NCBI GenBank assembly: GCA_034112285.1 | Contig: JAWUVP010000021.1 | Span: forward strand, 1 to 18,906 | Direction of reading: 5' to 3' | Length of the DNA stretch: 18,906 nucleotides | Source of the DNA: JAWUVP01 sp034112285 | GTDB lineage: Bacteria > Pseudomonadota > Gammaproteobacteria > JABDGN01 | In this document: positions 16,691 to 18,906 of the stretch, one piece after another | How positions within the stretch are numbered: position 1 is the stretch's first letter | How the letters are laid out: the number at the start of each line of letters is the position of its first letter | The notes under the pieces: generated by a model | The model's database searches: none | What the model saw: the letters and a program-made list of their open reading frames with translations, nothing else | What the model was told of the DNA's origin: nothing | Program-made: the position numbers and the translations under genes

Positions 16691-17303
16691 CTTTAGCCTC
16701 CTTTTGTTTTTTTATTTCTGCTTCGCTTAAAAAACGGTAAGTTTTTGCGGTAAATTCTAATTGTAAGGTTGGGCTGGGGGTGGCGCTGTCGGTTTGCTTC
16801 AGCTTAAAATCGCCAATATTCACAATGCGCGGCATAACCGCCAGCTGGCTGACAAATTGATGCAGGTTTTTGAAATTACCGTTCACCACTATGTCTATAG
16901 GAAATTCGGCATAAAAATCATGTAAGATTTCGGGTTCCGGTTTTAATAATAAAAAACGTAGGCTATTGTTTTGCCCAAGCTTGGATATGTTTTCTATTAA
17001 ATTGGGGAGTTGCTGCTTGTTGGGCAGTAATTTGGTAATGGTTTGTAGTTGCTGCTTAGCCTGGGCTAATTGTTTTTCGTAGGCAGGTAAATTAACGGCA
17101 ACTTGTTGCTTGGTCGCCAAGGTGATTTTCAAGGTGGCTTCTTCGCGTTTTAAATTTTGGGTTTTACCGGTGATTAAACTCAAGTCAAACCAATAGCCTA
17201 ATAATAAAATAACACAGGCAATGAGCACTAACATGGACATGCGTATCGACCTTGGCCAGCTGCCAATGTTGTCTTGTCGAATGTCATGCTTACCTATTTG
17301 CAT
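16665..17303 (-). CDS. pilO: Type IV pilus inner-membrane protein PilO
   Basis: A 212-residue bitopic protein: a short cytoplasmic N-terminus, a membrane helix (about 22-39), a coiled-coil (about 48-95), then a ferredoxin-like periplasmic domain. The PilO signature DFYAEFPIDIVVNGNF (129-144) and the downstream MPRIVNIGDFKL (157-168) are clear. It would pair with PilN to align the inner-membrane motor with PilQ. It starts 2 bases after the pilN stop and has no strong ribosome site of its own, consistent with coupling. The last part of the coding sequence overlaps pilP. Confidence 0.93.
   Translation of the reverse strand: MQIGKHDIRQDNIGSWPRSIRMSMLVLIACVILLLGYWFDLSLITGKTQNLKREEATLKITLATKQQVAVNLPAYEKQLAQAKQQLQTITKLLPNKQQLPNLIENISKLGQNNSLRFLLLKPEPEILHDFYAEFPIDIVVNGNFKNLHQFVSQLAVMPRIVNIGDFKLKQTDSATPSPTLQLEFTAKTYRFLSEAEIKKQKEAKDAQPSSGH
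16697..16702 (-). promoter_or_regulatory. Strong ribosome binding site of pilP
   Basis: AGGAGG lies 6 bases before ATG 16690, inside the 3' end of pilO. It is the best ribosome site in the pil cluster and may raise PilP synthesis relative to PilO. Confidence 0.7.
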
Positions 17304-17305
17304 AG

Positions 17306-17866
17306 TTATTTACTCGAAGTGGGTTGTGGGGCGCGTTGTTCCATTGCACGCAAATCAAACTCTCGCTGATAGCGATGTTTTTCGCTGGCTTTAATTACTT
17401 TTAATTTCGCTGAATTTAGCCAAGGGGAGGTATCAACATGGCGCATTAATTGTGACACTTGTGAATTGGAATCGGCCGTGCCTTTAAATTGAATTTCAGC
17501 CCCGTCACGTTCTATTTCAGACAAGTAAACGCCGTCTGGAATAATAGCGGTAAAGGCATTGAAGAGGTTGGCCGTGAGGCTGCGCGCTTGCTGAACTTGG
17601 CTTAAGATAGTCATGCGCGCCTCTAAACTTTTTCGGGTTTTTTGTAGCTGGCCAATGCGCAACATTTGACTGTGGTAACGCTGCTCTTGCGTGGTGAGGT
17701 AATCGTTGCGCTGTTGTTGTTGATCGCGCACTTTTGCTAAAGACCAATGTAATGCGCCTATAATAAGCAGGGTAATGAGCAGGGTGCCAACGAGCTGTGT
17801 TAAAAATTGTTTTTTAATGGCTTCGCGTTTTTCGGCGCGCCAAGGTAAGAGGTTCAAGTGCATCAT
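17306..17866 (-). CDS. pilN: Type IV pilus inner-membrane protein PilN
   Basis: A 186-residue bitopic protein. The extreme N-terminus HLNLLPWR (3-10) is the conserved PilM-docking peptide. A membrane helix (about 22-43), a coiled-coil (about 44-90) and a periplasmic ferredoxin-like domain follow (SEIERDGAEIQFKGTA, near 119-134). The frame is open to ATG 17884, but ATG 17866 is chosen: it forms the classic ATGA overlap with the pilM stop (17863-17865) and has GGAGG (17877-17881) 10 bases upstream. ATG 17863 is a third, less likely option. Confidence 0.93.
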   Translation of the reverse strand: MMHLNLLPWRAEKREAIKKQFLTQLVGTLLITLLIIGALHWSLAKVRDQQQQRNDYLTTQEQRYHSQMLRIGQLQKTRKSLEARMTILSQVQQARSLTANLFNAFTAIIPDGVYLSEIERDGAEIQFKGTADSNSQVSQLMRHVDTSPWLNSAKLKVIKASEKHRYQREFDLRAMEQRAPQPTSSK

Positions 17867-18777
17867 CGTAATAGTGCCTCCCATACTGTGGCGGCGGCTA
17901 GGGTGTAGCCCTGCTTATTCACCGGTGCAGTGGAGGGGGTCGACCAATGTTGAAAGGGATAAATGATTTTAGTTTCGCAAGCCAGTGCGTCGCTTAGGCT
18001 GACTAGGTCAACATTTTGCGGCATGATATTCCCGCTAAGCCAGAGCGTGTCTAGCTGCACGTCACCGCGTTGTGCACCGGCTAGTGAGATGAGTGACTCG
18101 ACACTTTGCATGGCATCATCACCGTCATCGAGGGTTAGGTTGTCATGTAATTGATAGTCTACGCCATTGATCACCAGCTCGGCATTGTTTGGTGTGAAAT
18201 TAATAATGCCAACGGTAGCTGCTTCATCTTGTGCTTGATGATGCAGGAGGTTTCCCAAAACATTATCATTGCAAGCAATCAGTTGTAGTGGGTAATCTAG
18301 GGCTGCTAACCACTGATAGCGATCGTTTACTGTTTGTTGTAAGCAGGCTACGACTTGAATGTTGAGCAAGTTTTCATCGTCAGGGTTGACCCCAAGGGTG
18401 GAAAAATCAAAATAACTGTCATCGACGTTAAAGCCAAATTGGCGCTCTATTTCTAAGGCGACATTTTCTTCAATGTCTTCTTCGCTTAAATCTGCATCGC
18501 ACTGAATTTGGCGTTGTTGTAATAGCGAGTTGTTGAGGCTAATGGCGATGGCTTGGTTGGCATATTGACTGAGCTCAGGGGCGAGTAGCGCTTGCAACAG
18601 TTCATGATTGGCAATGCCATCAATGTCGAAGGCATCGGAGGGTAAATCGAGGCGTTTGCTGGACAGAAGATTGGGACGTGATTTAACCAGGTTGGCACTC
18701 ACCATGTGCACCTGTCCATTGGTAATATCGAGTCCAAGCATTCCATTCGCTTGCGTTTTCTTTGGCCAACCTAGCAT
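17863..18777 (-). CDS. pilM: Divergent PilM-like actin-fold protein of the type IV pilus
   Basis: A 304-residue cytoplasmic protein called PilM from position (first gene of pilMNOPQ) and from an N-terminal MLGLDIT (residues 13-19) like the GIDIS start of PilM. A helical stretch LSEEDIEENVALEIERQ (about 97-113) also resembles PilM's conserved region. It is shorter than the usual roughly 350 residues. The later actin nucleotide-binding motifs are degraded: the expected VDIG is INFT (about 193-196), and no clear GG-rich phosphate loop follows. It resembles HofM/ComM-type relatives, and nucleotide binding is uncertain. The frame opens at a TTG (18795), but ATG 18777 with GGA 8 bases upstream is preferred. 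It couples to pilN through an ATGA overlap. Confidence 0.8.
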   Translation of the reverse strand: MLGWPKKTQANGMLGLDITNGQVHMVSANLVKSRPNLLSSKRLDLPSDAFDIDGIANHELLQALLAPELSQYANQAIAISLNNSLLQQRQIQCDADLSEEDIEENVALEIERQFGFNVDDSYFDFSTLGVNPDDENLLNIQVVACLQQTVNDRYQWLAALDYPLQLIACNDNVLGNLLHHQAQDEAATVGIINFTPNNAELVINGVDYQLHDNLTLDDGDDAMQSVESLISLAGAQRGDVQLDTLWLSGNIMPQNVDLVSLSDALACETKIIYPFQHWSTPSTAPVNKQGYTLAAATVWEALLR

Positions 18778-18795
18778 GTTAAAAATCCATTCCAA

Positions 18796-18906
18796 AACAA
18801 GTAGTTAATGCCAGTATAGCACCAACTATCACACAGTGATATACCCATTATAGGTAATATATGAGTGGCTGGATATGGTGATATCTAACCAGTTTGCCAA
18901 CGCTGG
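18796..18906 (-). promoter_or_regulatory. Leader of the pil operon: candidate promoter, dyad and repeated GTGATAT
   Basis: No gene is seen here. On the minus strand a perfect TATAAT (18847-18852) could be a -10 box, but no good -35 lies 16-18 bases upstream. A second -10-like TATACT (18813-18818) is closer to pilM. A perfect dyad TATCAC-aca-GTGATA (18827-18841) lies between them. A second palindrome, GATAT-ggtg-ATATC, is at 18872-18885. GTGATAT occurs in both, 42 bases apart. This could be a regulator binding region. Confidence 0.4.

Overview
The window looks like a chromosomal segment from a gammaproteobacterium of moderate to low G+C. The evidence is the set of core neighbours typical of that class: pilMNOPQ, a DamX-like AAA/SPOR protein with hemE, and ygfB-pepP-ubiH-ubiI. 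A type VI secretion VgrG is also present. A relative of the Legionella/Coxiella lineage is possible from the gene order, but I cannot fix the genus from sequence alone. Every gene I can support lies on the minus strand, so transcription runs from high to low coordinates. I found no tRNA, rRNA, CRISPR array or insertion sequence.

Layout in transcription order. (1) 18906-18778 is a gene-free leader with a possible promoter, a dyad and a repeated GTGATAT element. (2) 18777-14235 is pilM-pilN-pilO-pilP-pilQ, the alignment complex and outer-membrane secretin of a type IV pilus or DNA-uptake pilus. The genes overlap or nearly touch, and the run ends at a strong intrinsic terminator (14192-14228). 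(3) 14138-6195 is a long, tightly packed run: damX-like AAA-TM-SPOR protein, hemE, two tandem YheT-type alpha/beta hydrolases, a membrane-anchored alpha/beta hydrolase, ygfB and pepP. The usual gammaproteobacterial order is pilQ-aroK-aroB-damX; aroK and aroB are not here, and a terminator sits in their place. (4) 6194-5872 is a roughly 0.3 kb intergenic stretch holding a REP-like long inverted repeat. (5) 5871-3531 is ubiH-ubiI, two FAD monooxygenases of ubiquinone synthesis. (6) 3530-3324 holds a single REP-like arm and a good sigma-70-type promoter. (7) 3323 to the left edge is one very long open frame, cut by the window. It is a degenerate VgrG spike protein fused to a C-terminal alpha/beta-hydrolase (DUF900-like) domain with an AHSMGN nucleophile motif.

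The most novel item is the last gene, an apparently orphan specialised VgrG carrying a probable lipase/esterase effector, placed beside housekeeping genes under its own promoter. Also worth a second look are the short PilM with degenerate actin motifs, the missing aroKB, the run of three different alpha/beta hydrolases between hemE and ygfB, and the dispersed REP-like palindromes.
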